This document shows positions 56,228 to 63,852 of a DNA stretch of 64,000 bases, piece after piece. The DNA is from Dermatobacter hominis (GTDB lineage: Bacteria; Actinomycetota; Acidimicrobiia; Acidimicrobiales; Microtrichaceae). Made by a program: the position numbers and the translations under genes. Within the stretch, counting starts at the first letter, position 1, and every line of letters begins with the position of its first letter. The DNA lies in contig NZ_CP085840.1 of the NCBI RefSeq assembly GCF_020715685.1, positions 3,410,001-3,474,000 of the forward strand. Reading direction: 5' to 3'. The notes below the pieces were generated by a model. That model saw nothing but the letters and a program-made list of their open reading frames with translations, searched no databases and was not told the origin of the DNA.

Positions 56228-57289
56228 TCAGCGCATCAGGCCCGTGCCGGTGATCAGCGGCAGGTCGAGCACCGACAGCAGCCCCGGCCGGGCCTCGCAG
56301 ACGGCGGGGATCGCGTTGACGATCCGACCGGCGGTGCCGGCGAGCCCGGCGGTGTTCGGGTCGCCGTCGTCGCCCATCATCTGCAGGTCGAGCGTGTAGC
56401 TCGGGTTCCCGGTGATCTCGACGCGGTAGCCGTCGTGGCCGCGGGCCCTGGGCCACTCCGGGGCGAGCTCGTCGTCGAGCCGGGTGACGTGCTCGACCAC
56501 GATCCTGGGCTCGCCGTCGACGATCCCCTGGATCTCGAACCGCAGGGCTCCCGTCGTGCCGGCCTCGACCACGCCGAAGCCGAGGTCGATGTCGACCGGC
56601 GTCGGGACCCGCTCGCTGACCTCGCGCAGCTCGGTCACCTCGACGCCCAGGCCGCCGGCGATGGCCTTGACCACGCCGCCCCAGGCGAAGCCGAGCACGC
56701 CGGGGATGAGGATCAGGGGCGTGGCGTCGAGCGGCTGACCGAAGCCCATCGTCTCGAACAGCACCTGGGGCTGGGCGTACGTGGCGTAGTTGACGATCTC
56801 CATCATCCGAACCGAGTCGACGTACTCGGCGGTGCCGGTCAGCACCAGCGGCAGGAGGTCGTTGGCGAAGCCTGGGTCGATGCCCGAGGTGAAGCACGAC
56901 GTGCCGCCGGTCGTGCAGGCGTCCTCGAGCGGCGCCCGCATCATCGGGTCGACGTGGTCGGGGAACAGCAGCGGCACGACCGACGACGACACGACGTTGG
57001 CACCGGAGGCGAGGATGCGGGCCATGTCGTCGATCGCCTCGGTGGGGCGGAGGTCGGCGGTGGCGGTGTAGCAGACGCAGTCGGCGCCGAGCGCGAGCAG
57101 CTCGTCGACGTCGCTCGTCGCCGTGACCCCGAGCGGGTCGATCCCGACGATCTCGCCGGCGTCGCGGCCCGCCTTGTCGGGGCTGCTGACCCACAGGCCG
57201 ACGAGCTCGAGGTCGGGGTGGCGGGCGATGAGGCGGGTCGCGTGGCGCCCCACGTTGCCCGTGCTCCACTGGATCACCCGGTACGTCAT
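56228..57289 (-). CDS. NAD(P)-binding dehydrogenase, dihydrodipicolinate-reductase-like
   Basis: This 353-residue protein has an N-terminal Rossmann fold (MTYRVIQWSTGNVGRHATR) with the general sequence pattern of the DapB-like/2,4-diaminopentanoate dehydrogenase family. LELVGLWVSSPDKAGRDAGE and NVVSSSVVPLLFPDH follow, and FTSGIDPGFANDLLPLVL marks the catalytic half. Members reduce or oxidise small amino or keto acids; the substrate here is unknown. ATG 57289 has an AGGGGG ribosome site. It converges on the alkylsulfatase-type gene and diverges from the hydroxyacid dehydrogenase gene. Confidence 0.82.
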   Translation of the reverse strand: MTYRVIQWSTGNVGRHATRLIARHPDLELVGLWVSSPDKAGRDAGEIVGIDPLGVTATSDVDELLALGADCVCYTATADLRPTEAIDDMARILASGANVVSSSVVPLLFPDHVDPMMRAPLEDACTTGGTSCFTSGIDPGFANDLLPLVLTGTAEYVDSVRMMEIVNYATYAQPQVLFETMGFGQPLDATPLILIPGVLGFAWGGVVKAIAGGLGVEVTELREVSERVPTPVDIDLGFGVVEAGTTGALRFEIQGIVDGEPRIVVEHVTRLDDELAPEWPRARGHDGYRVEITGNPSYTLDLQMMGDDGDPNTAGLAGTAGRIVNAIPAVCEARPGLLSVLDLPLITGTGLMR

Positions 57290-57379
57290 CAGATCCCCCT
57301 GTCGTCGGTGCGGTCGCCGGCCGCTCACTTCGTCGGCGATCGTCGCGGCCGCAACCTACCGGGCTGCCATCATGCGGTG

Positions 57380-58396
57380 ATGGGCGACGCCGCTGACCGA
57401 CCGACGATCCTCCTGGCGATGATGCCGGGGCTCCTCGACTACGCCTTCACCCCGGAGCAGCGGGCCCGGCTCGACGCGGTCGGCGAGGTCCTCAACGGGG
57501 GCGAGCCGCTGGACGACCTGTCATCGCCCGAGTCGCTCGACCTGCTCGCCCGCGCCGACGTGCTGGTCGGCCACTGGGGCTGCCCGACGTTGACCGAGGA
57601 GGTCATGGCCGCCGCGCCCCGGCTGCAGCTGTTCGCGTACGCCGCCGGGACGGTGAAGTGGCAGGTGACCGACGCGGTGTGGGAGCGCGACGTCCGGGTG
57701 ACCTCGGCGGCGGCCGCCAACGCCGTGCCCGTGGCCGAGTACACGGTGGCGGCGATCCTGTTCGCCAACAAGGGCGTCTTCTCGTTCGCGGCGCGGGAGC
57801 GCGACCCCGAGGCGTTGGTGCCGATCGACCCGACCCGCATCGGCAACGTCGGCCGGCGCGTCGGCCTGGTCGGCGCGTCGCACGTCGGTCGCATCGTCAT
57901 CGAGCTGCTGCAGCCCTACGACCTCGAGCTCGCCGTGGCCGACCCGTACCTGTCCGACGAGGACGCCCGCTCGCTCGGCGTCGCCCGCATGGAGCTCGAC
58001 GAGCTGTGCGCGTGGGCGGAGCTGCTCAGCCTCCATGCCCCGGAGGTCGAGGCCACCAAGGGGATGATCGGCGCGGCGCAGCTGACGGCCATGCCCGACG
58101 GCGCCACGTTGGTGAACACGGCCCGCGGCGGTCTGATCGACGAGGACGCGCTGGTCGCCGAGCTGTCGACCGGACGGATCGCGGCCGTGCTCGACGTGAC
58201 CGCGGTGGAGCCGACCCCGGCCGACTCGCCCCTGCGGACGCTGCCCAACGTGTTCCTCACCCCGCACGTCGCCGGCGCCGCCGGCACCGAGATGGTGCGA
58301 CTGGCCGAGCTGGCCGTCGAGGAGGTCGAGCGGTGGTCGCGGGGCGAGCCGGCGCGCTACCCGGTCGTCGCGGCCGACCTGGACCGCATCGCCTGA
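57380..58396 (+). CDS. D-2-hydroxyacid dehydrogenase family protein
   Basis: This 338-residue NAD-dependent dehydrogenase has a flexible N-terminal catalytic half (LVGHWGCPTLTEEVMAAAPRLQLFAYAAGTVKWQV) and a Rossmann domain with GLVGASHVGRIVIELL. Active-site features are visible: LLSLHAPEVEATKGMIG, then NTARGGLIDEDAL with the Arg, VTAVEPTPADSPL with the Glu, and LTPHVAGAAGTEM with the His. It probably oxidises or reduces a 2-hydroxy/2-oxo acid. The ATG lies in GTGATG; a two-codon ATG-CGG-TGA precedes it and overlaps it. A 26-bp hairpin element follows. Confidence 0.9.
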   Translation: MGDAADRPTILLAMMPGLLDYAFTPEQRARLDAVGEVLNGGEPLDDLSSPESLDLLARADVLVGHWGCPTLTEEVMAAAPRLQLFAYAAGTVKWQVTDAVWERDVRVTSAAAANAVPVAEYTVAAILFANKGVFSFAARERDPEALVPIDPTRIGNVGRRVGLVGASHVGRIVIELLQPYDLELAVADPYLSDEDARSLGVARMELDELCAWAELLSLHAPEVEATKGMIGAAQLTAMPDGATLVNTARGGLIDEDALVAELSTGRIAAVLDVTAVEPTPADSPLRTLPNVFLTPHVAGAAGTEMVRLAELAVEEVERWSRGEPARYPVVAADLDRIA

Positions 58397-58421
58397 CCCG
58401 CCCGGGTCGCGCCACCCGCCC

Positions 58422-58479
58422 GCCCGCTCTGTTCCACCTTTTCGACGCGGCAACGTCGAAAAGGTGGAACAAAGCGGGC
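58422..58479. repeat. Palindromic element (copy 4): 26-bp stem between convergent genes
   Basis: Arms 58422-58447 and 58454-58479 pair at 25 of 26 positions around a six-base loop (CGGCAA). The ends (CCGCTCTGT and ACAAAGCGG) match the pattern of the other elements, while the inside differs. Between two convergent stops it can terminate transcription both ways. Confidence 0.85.
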
Positions 58480-58499
58480 CGGGGAGCAGTGCGGGTGGG

Positions 58500-61193
58500 T
58501 CAGCGGCCGGCGAGGACGTCCTCGAAGAGGGCGAGGGTCCGGGCCGAGATGAGGTCCCACGCCAGCTCGTCGCGGCGGACGACCGCCGCCCGCCGGGCGG
58601 AGCGCACCGCCTCGGGGTCGAGCGCGTCGAGCGCGGCGGCGACCGAGTCCGCGGTGTGGCCGACGTCGATGCCGGCGTCGCCGAGCACCTCGACGAGGAA
58701 GCTCCAGTCCGAGCGCAGCACCGGCATGCCGAGCCCGACGGCGTCGAAGACCGTGCCGGTGGCGAGCATCTCGCCCTCGGGGTCGAACGGCATCGCCAGC
58801 AGGTCGCACACGGCGAGCCGCTGCGCGTAAGCGGCGCTGTCGGTCATCTCGTACGGCTCGGCCACCACGATGCGGGGGTCGTGGGGCACCTCGTCGGTGT
58901 CGGCGAGCGACCAGCACGCCACCTGGATGTCGTCGCGGGAGCTGGCGGCGACGCCGCGGAGGAACTCGACGACGAGCTTCTCCCGGCGGGGGGCCCCGAC
59001 GATGCCGATGCGGAGGTCACACGGCGTCAGGCCGAGCGCGCGCTCGGCGTCGTCGCGGTCGGTGCCGGGGTGGTCGGCCCAGAGGTCGCCGAAGTGGCCA
59101 TGGGGGATGACGGCGTGGAGGGCCCCGTCGGCCGACGGGTAGCGGCTGCGGAACCGCTCCATCCCGCCGTGGCTGTGGTGGATGATCGCATCGGAGCTGG
59201 TGGCCCACAGCTCGTAGATCGGGTCGAAGGCGTCGGGCCGCTTCTCGTGCGGGGTCAGGTTGTGCGCCGTCCACACGACGGGGATGCGGCGGCCCTTGAC
59301 CTCCTCGACGATCGAGAGGTGGGTGGGGAGGTCGTCGAACGCCAACCACTCCGGCCAGTGGAGGTGGAGGAGGTCGACGGCGCCGGCGTCGACGGTGGCG
59401 TCGCCGAGCGGACCCCAGGGGCAGGCGACCTCGCGCACCAGCCCGGTGAGCGGCCCGTAGAGGCTGCGGTCGTAGTGGTGGCCGAAGGCGGTCGACGCGA
59501 CCCGCAGCTGCGGCGTGACGGTCAGCGACACCTCGGCGCGGATCGAGCCGTCGCCGACCGGCTCGGGTTCGACCTCGACCTCGTGCACGGTCGAGAACGA
59601 CGACCAGTGGCTGCGCCACTCGGCGATGCCGCTCACGTCGACCTCGTCGACGTGGACGTGCGTGCCCGCCTCGCCGTGCACGGTGACGCGCAGCGGTTGG
59701 TCGGGTCGCTCCGGGACGACGAGCGAGACGGCATCGGGTGCCCGCTCGGCCGTGACCGTCCAGCGGGCGTTCACCGTCCGCCCGCTGACCGAGTAGTCGA
59801 CGGTGGCGGACCCGGGCGAGGTGTACGGCTCGGCCGGCGGGTCCATCTCGGCGCCGAAGGTGAAGGTCCCCCACGTGGCCCGCACGCCGCCGGGCCGGTG
59901 CTCGACCGAGGCCGGCACCCCTGACGGCACCGCCCGGCGGTCGCCGTGCCACAGCACCGGCAACCAGGCGGCGAGGTCCGAGTCGACCGGGACCTCGAAC
60001 CGGCCCGGCGCCCTCGGGGCGGCCAGGTAGTCGCTCCGGCTGGCGCCGACGAACGGGACGACGAGGCCGCCGGTCGGACCACGGTGGGTCCACACCGATG
60101 CTGGACGGTCGCTGTCGAAGGGGATCAGCTCGTCCCGCGGGGCGAGCACCTCGCCATCGACGGCGGCCGTGAGCGCGGGGTCGGCGCGGTCGAGCTCGTT
60201 GGCGGCCCACGCCAGCTTGCCGAGGAGGTCGAGCGTCAGCTGCAGCCGGCGGAACGGGCCCCGGTACCCGTCGGCGTCCCGGTGCTGGTGCGCGTTGACC
60301 ACGCCGCCGTCGAACCAGCCGGGCATCCCCGACGAGGCGAGCGCGGCCCGCCCCAGCCAGGTCGAGGCGTCGTCGCCGAGGCGCCGGGCCACGGCCAGCG
60401 CGCCGAGCTCGATCGTCAGGGCCCCCGCGAGCGGGCCGGTCGACCGACCCCACGTGACGGCGCTCCCGTCGTCGGCCATGACCCGCTCGACGAGCGCGAG
60501 CGCGGTGGCCATGCCCTCGTCCCACAGCTCGCCGAGCCGGTCGGCGAACGGCTGGGTGAACAGCCACACGTCGGCCGAGTAGATGTCGAACCGGCCGACG
60601 TGGTGGTTCGAGTCGTCGAGGTAGTGCCCGGGGTTGGACGACAGCACCGTCCGCGCCCGTTCGACGAGGTCGTCCACCACCGCTTCGTCCACCGGGAGCC
60701 CGAGGCGCAGCCGCGCCGACTCGCACCGGGCCAGGACGCCGGCGTAGTTGAGCGGCAGGATCGACTCGTCGAGGAGCGGCAGCCACTCCGACGAGTCGCA
60801 GGCGATGCGGACCTGCTCGACCTCGGCGTCGGTCAGGCCGTCGAGGAGGGGGTTGCCGTCGAAGGTCGGCCCCCATCGCAGCAGCGTCTCGGCGACCCGG
60901 TAGGAGAAGAACGTGTGGGTGCGGGTGCCGTCGATCCTCGACAGCACCGTGCGCACGGCATCGGTGAGCGGCGTCCCGGCGATCGCCTCGACGCCGCCGG
61001 CGTGGAGGTGGCCGAGGGTGTAGGCGAGGTCGGCGGCGACGTCGGGCTCGACCCGGTGGCCGCCGAACGTCGCCGGCAGCCGCCAGCCGGGGGCGTGGTC
61101 CGCGACGAGGTCCTCGACCCGCTCGACGGCGAAGCCGCGCAGCCAGCTCGCCAGGCCCGCGGCGGTGACTGGTCCCTCGGTCCCGTGCAGCAT
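58500..61193 (-). CDS. Glycosidase-like (DUF2264-like) and glycosyltransferase fusion protein
   Basis: This 897-residue protein has no signal peptide. The N-terminal third is helical and resembles alpha-barrel glycosidases of the DUF2264 type: IYSADVWLFTQPFADRL followed by DDGSAVTWGRSTGPLAGAL. A beta-rich middle follows (about 370-560). From about 590 on is a GT-B glycosyltransferase: DLLHLHWPEWLAFDD, VVWTAHNLTPHEK, VIPHGHFGDLW, GAPRREK and the donor-site segment FDPEGEMLATGTVFDAVGLGMPVL. A fusion of sugar-cleaving and sugar-adding domains suggests remodelling of a surface glycan. The N-terminal assignment is tentative. ATG 61193 lies seven bases after TACGGT. Confidence 0.72.
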   Translation of the reverse strand: MLHGTEGPVTAAGLASWLRGFAVERVEDLVADHAPGWRLPATFGGHRVEPDVAADLAYTLGHLHAGGVEAIAGTPLTDAVRTVLSRIDGTRTHTFFSYRVAETLLRWGPTFDGNPLLDGLTDAEVEQVRIACDSSEWLPLLDESILPLNYAGVLARCESARLRLGLPVDEAVVDDLVERARTVLSSNPGHYLDDSNHHVGRFDIYSADVWLFTQPFADRLGELWDEGMATALALVERVMADDGSAVTWGRSTGPLAGALTIELGALAVARRLGDDASTWLGRAALASSGMPGWFDGGVVNAHQHRDADGYRGPFRRLQLTLDLLGKLAWAANELDRADPALTAAVDGEVLAPRDELIPFDSDRPASVWTHRGPTGGLVVPFVGASRSDYLAAPRAPGRFEVPVDSDLAAWLPVLWHGDRRAVPSGVPASVEHRPGGVRATWGTFTFGAEMDPPAEPYTSPGSATVDYSVSGRTVNARWTVTAERAPDAVSLVVPERPDQPLRVTVHGEAGTHVHVDEVDVSGIAEWRSHWSSFSTVHEVEVEPEPVGDGSIRAEVSLTVTPQLRVASTAFGHHYDRSLYGPLTGLVREVACPWGPLGDATVDAGAVDLLHLHWPEWLAFDDLPTHLSIVEEVKGRRIPVVWTAHNLTPHEKRPDAFDPIYELWATSSDAIIHHSHGGMERFRSRYPSADGALHAVIPHGHFGDLWADHPGTDRDDAERALGLTPCDLRIGIVGAPRREKLVVEFLRGVAASSRDDIQVACWSLADTDEVPHDPRIVVAEPYEMTDSAAYAQRLAVCDLLAMPFDPEGEMLATGTVFDAVGLGMPVLRSDWSFLVEVLGDAGIDVGHTADSVAAALDALDPEAVRSARRAAVVRRDELAWDLISARTLALFEDVLAGR

Positions 61194-61200
61194 CGCGCCG

Positions 61201-61206
61201 ACCGTA
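61201..61206 (-). promoter_or_regulatory. -10-like box TACGGT for glycosyltransferase fusion gene
   Basis: TACGGT on the minus strand is followed by seven bases and ATG 61193. Confidence 0.5.
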
Positions 61207-61310
61207 CCCCGTCCCCCCACTCGCGTTCCGACGCCGGTGGGACGACCGTGGCGGTGCTCGGATGTCGCGCGAACTCGGCCGCGCGGGGCGCGGAGATCCG
61301 GCCCCGGACG

Positions 61311-61348
61311 CGACGGAGGGGCCGACCCGCAGGCCGGCCCCTCCGTCG
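61311..61348 (-). terminator. Terminator hairpin after SHOCT membrane protein gene
   Basis: CGACGGAGGGGCCG (61311-61324) pairs perfectly with CGGCCCCTCCGTCG (61335-61348) around a 10-base loop, directly after the minus-strand SHOCT gene. Confidence 0.7.
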
Positions 61349-61370
61349 ACGAGATGTCAGCGACGACGCG

Positions 61371-61766
61371 TCAGCCGAGCGCCTTCGCCTTGAGCGCGTC
61401 GTACTCGGCCTGGTCGATCGCGCCCGAGTCGAGCAGCTGCTTGGCCTGCGCGATCTGGTCCGCTGGTGACCCGCCGCTGCCGGCGACCTGCTGGACGTAG
61501 TCGTTGAACTGCTGCTGGGCGTCGGCCTGCGCCTTGAGGTTGCGCTTGGCCATGCCGTTGCCCCGCACGATCAGGTAGATCAGCGCGGTGAGGAACGGGA
61601 AGATGATCAGGAAGATCACCCACACCGCCTTGGCCCAGCCGCTCTCCTCGTGATCCCGGAACAGATCCCCCAGGATGCTGAAGAGGATCATGAAGTACAT
61701 GATCATGAAGAAGATGACCAGGGTGGTCCACAGGATCTCGCCCAGGTTCACGTCGGCCAGGATCAT
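61371..61766 (-). CDS. PLDc_N/SHOCT-domain membrane protein
   Basis: This 131-residue protein has two membrane helices (LGEILWTTLVIFFMIMYFMI and AKAVWVIFLIIFPFLTALIYL) with the short motif LIYLIVRGNGMAKR that is common in PLDc_N-type actinobacterial membrane proteins. A C-terminal SHOCT helix follows (ADQIAQAKQLLDSGAIDQAEYDALKAKAL). Such proteins are often oligomerisation modules at the membrane; function unknown. The ATG has an AAGGAG site. It is divergent from the Lys-rich protein gene, with a 249-base gap that shows no RNA or repeat, and ends with a strong hairpin. Confidence 0.82.
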   Translation of the reverse strand: MILADVNLGEILWTTLVIFFMIMYFMILFSILGDLFRDHEESGWAKAVWVIFLIIFPFLTALIYLIVRGNGMAKRNLKAQADAQQQFNDYVQQVAGSGGSPADQIAQAKQLLDSGAIDQAEYDALKAKALG

Positions 61767-62015
61767 CGTTCGCTCCTTCGATGGGTGCCACGAACGTCGC
61801 GGACCCGCTCACACTGCCTGGGTCACCGTAGCGTGACCGACGAGCGCGACCCTGGATGATCGGGACCCGCGGGCCGTCCGGTCGTCGAGCGCCACGGCAC
61901 CGCGTCCGGTGCGTGCGACACACCTCGGGTCGGTCCTTTCGCAGGCGGGTGCGCGCGGGGGAGAATCGAGGCTCGCCGCCCTGAGAGTCCGGGGCTCGAC
62001 CCACGAGGTGCCCAG

Positions 62016-62777
62016 ATGCCGGAACTGCAGCCGAACCAGTTCGTCGACCGGGCGACCGCCGAGCTCGAGCGGCTGGTGTCCGAGGCCCGCGACGGCGCCC
62101 GCAGCGCCGAGGACCTCGTGGCCGGATCGATCGAGAACCTGCAACAGCTCGTCGAGGACCTGGTGTCCTGGGTGACCGAGCAGATCGATGACGTGCGCAC
62201 GCAGGCCGACGAGCAGCGCAGCCGGTTCGAGTCGCAGGTGAGCGATCTGCTCGGGACGGTCACCAAGCCCGCCAAGCGCGCCGCGGGTCAGGGCCGCAAG
62301 GCGGCGGGGCAGGGCCGCAAGGCGGCGAGTCGCGCCGCGGACCGCGCCGGCGATGCTGCCAACCGGGCGGCGTCGACCGCCTCGGGTGCGGCGGCCAGCG
62401 CGGCCTCGACGGCGAGGGATGCGGCGAGCTCGGCGGTCGACGTGGCGTCGTCCGCCGTCGGCGCGGTGCGCGAGGCATCACCGCTGCCGACGGGTCGCAC
62501 CTCCACGGCGAGGACGGCACCCGCCACCCCGCAGGCCCCGACGCCGTCGACGGGCGGCTCGCCCGCCTCCCCGAAGAAGGCGGCGGCGAAGCAGCCCGCC
62601 AAGAAGCGGGCGACGAAGAAGGCCGCGGCCAAGAAGGCGCCGGCGAAGAAGGCGCCGGCCAAGAAGCGGGCAGCGAAGAAGGCGTCGGCCACGAAGCGCG
62701 CCACCAAGAAGGCGCCGGCCAAGAAGCGCGCCACCAAGAAGGCGTCGCCCCGGACCTCCTCGTCCTCCGGGTCGTAG
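62016..62777 (+). CDS. Phasin/HBHA-like coiled-coil protein with Lys/Ala histone-H1-like tail
   Basis: The 253-residue product has an amphipathic helical N-terminal part (about 1-85, with [20 protein letters not shown] and [16 protein letters not shown]), an Ala-rich helical middle (85-160), a short Pro/Ser/Thr linker, and about 70 residues of Lys/Ala/Pro repeats of the [13 protein letters not shown] type. Such tails occur in bacterial histone-H1-like proteins and in mycobacterial HBHA, where they bind DNA or sulfated glycans. There is no signal peptide or membrane helix. GAGGTG lies five bases before ATG 62016. A nucleoid or granule-surface role is most likely. The repeats arise from tandem DNA units of about 15-21 bp. 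Confidence 0.8.
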   Translation: MPELQPNQFVDRATAELERLVSEARDGARSAEDLVAGSIENLQQLVEDLVSWVTEQIDDVRTQADEQRSRFESQVSDLLGTVTKPAKRAAGQGRKAAGQGRKAASRAADRAGDAANRAASTASGAAASAASTARDAASSAVDVASSAVGAVREASPLPTGRTSTARTAPATPQAPTPSTGGSPASPKKAAAKQPAKKRATKKAAAKKAPAKKAPAKKRAAKKASATKRATKKAPAKKRATKKASPRTSSSSGS

Positions 62778-62864
62778 ACCGGCGTCCGCCGGGACGGCGG
62801 CGTCGCACGCCGTTCTCAACCGGCTCTCACCCTCCTCTCACCCTTCCCCTCCACCCTCTGGGGC

Positions 62865-63278
62865 ATGGATGAAGCGGGTCGGAAGGCCGCACGGCGACGG
62901 GCGATCATCTCGTTCGTCGCCGCCGGCGTGCTGGTGGTCGTGAGCATCGTGGGGCTGATCGCGGTCGATCGTCGCCACCACCGGTGGGACCGGCCAGGTC
63001 TCGAGCGCATCGAGGAGCGCCTCGACGACGGGGCCCGGCGGTTCCCCGGCGCCCCGGGCCGCCAGGACGGCGATGACGACGGTCCTCGGGGTGGCGACCG
63101 CGAGTCCCGGCCGGCCGTGCCCGACAAACCGGGACGCGGGCCCCGCCAGCAGGACGGCGGCGCGCAGTCCCGACCCGACGGGTCGGACCGCGGCGGCTCG
63201 GACGGCGGCGACTCGACGTCGAGCACGACGACGTCCACGAGCACGACGACCACGGCGCCCGGCGCCGGCGGGATCTGA
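62865..63278 (+). CDS. Single-pass membrane protein with Asp/Gly/Thr-rich exterior
   Basis: This 137-residue protein has a short basic N-terminus and one membrane helix (IISFVAAGVLVVVSIVGLIAV, about 14-35). Low-complexity sequence rich in Arg, Asp, Gly, then Ser/Thr (STTTSTSTTTTAP) follows, so it probably faces outward as a disordered domain. No family is recognised. ATG 62865 has no ribosome site; CACCCT lies seven bases upstream as a weak -10-like box. The next gene follows after nine bases with a strong ribosome site, suggesting a two-gene operon of membrane proteins. Confidence 0.7.
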   Translation: MDEAGRKAARRRAIISFVAAGVLVVVSIVGLIAVDRRHHRWDRPGLERIEERLDDGARRFPGAPGRQDGDDDGPRGGDRESRPAVPDKPGRGPRQQDGGAQSRPDGSDRGGSDGGDSTSSTTTSTSTTTTAPGAGGI

Positions 63279-63287
63279 GGAGGAGCG

Positions 63288-63731
63288 ATGTTCGCACCAG
63301 GCGTGTTCATCTTCGGCGTGTTGATCCCTCTCGCGGTGGTGGCGTTGATCGCCTACGGCGTGTGGGAGCTGGCCCGGTCCCGGCAGGAGCCCGCGGTGGT
63401 CGGCGGCGTGGCGAGCGGCCCGGTCGCCTCGGCCAGCGCTCGGACGATCCTCGACGAGCGCTTCGCCCGCGGCGAGGTCGACGCGGACGAGTACGTGCGG
63501 CGCCGGGCGCTGCTCGACGGCACCGTGCCCTCGCCGCCGGTCGACGGCACCCTCTCGACGCCGCCCGCCGGAGCGACGGTCGTCGACGCGACCGAGACCG
63601 GTCCGATCGAGGCGCCCGCCGCCCCGGTCGCGACCGCCGCTCCGATCGCGCCGGGCGAGGCGCCGACGGCCGAGGTGCGCGCCGGCGACGTGCCGTCCGA
63701 CGAGGTGCCGCCGCGGGCCGACCCGGCCTGA
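63288..63731 (+). CDS. SHOCT-domain membrane protein
   Basis: The 147-residue product has an N-terminal membrane helix (VFIFGVLIPLAVVALIAYGVW), a SHOCT helix (ASARTILDERFARGEVDADEYVRRRALL) and a Pro/Ala/Thr-rich C-terminal tail of about 70 residues. ATG 63288 has a GGAGGAG ribosome site. It is the second gene of a pair with a single-pass membrane protein and echoes the SHOCT protein at 61371-61766. Function unknown; SHOCT modules usually promote oligomerisation. Confidence 0.8.
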   Translation: MFAPGVFIFGVLIPLAVVALIAYGVWELARSRQEPAVVGGVASGPVASASARTILDERFARGEVDADEYVRRRALLDGTVPSPPVDGTLSTPPAGATVVDATETGPIEAPAAPVATAAPIAPGEAPTAEVRAGDVPSDEVPPRADPA

Positions 63732-63840
63732 CCGGCCTGGCCTGACCGGCGGCGCCGGCCGTGCCGGCTTCACCCGACGCCCAGCGGTCGATCCCCGAGT
63801 TCGCCGTGGACCGTCGGCGTGGTCCCATCGGGTCCGGCGG

Positions 63841-63846
63841 TAGGTT
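63841..63846 (+). promoter_or_regulatory. -10-like box TAGGTT for leaderless hydrolase gene
   Basis: TAGGTT is followed by six bases and ATG 63853. Confidence 0.5.
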
Positions 63847-63852
63847 GCGGGC

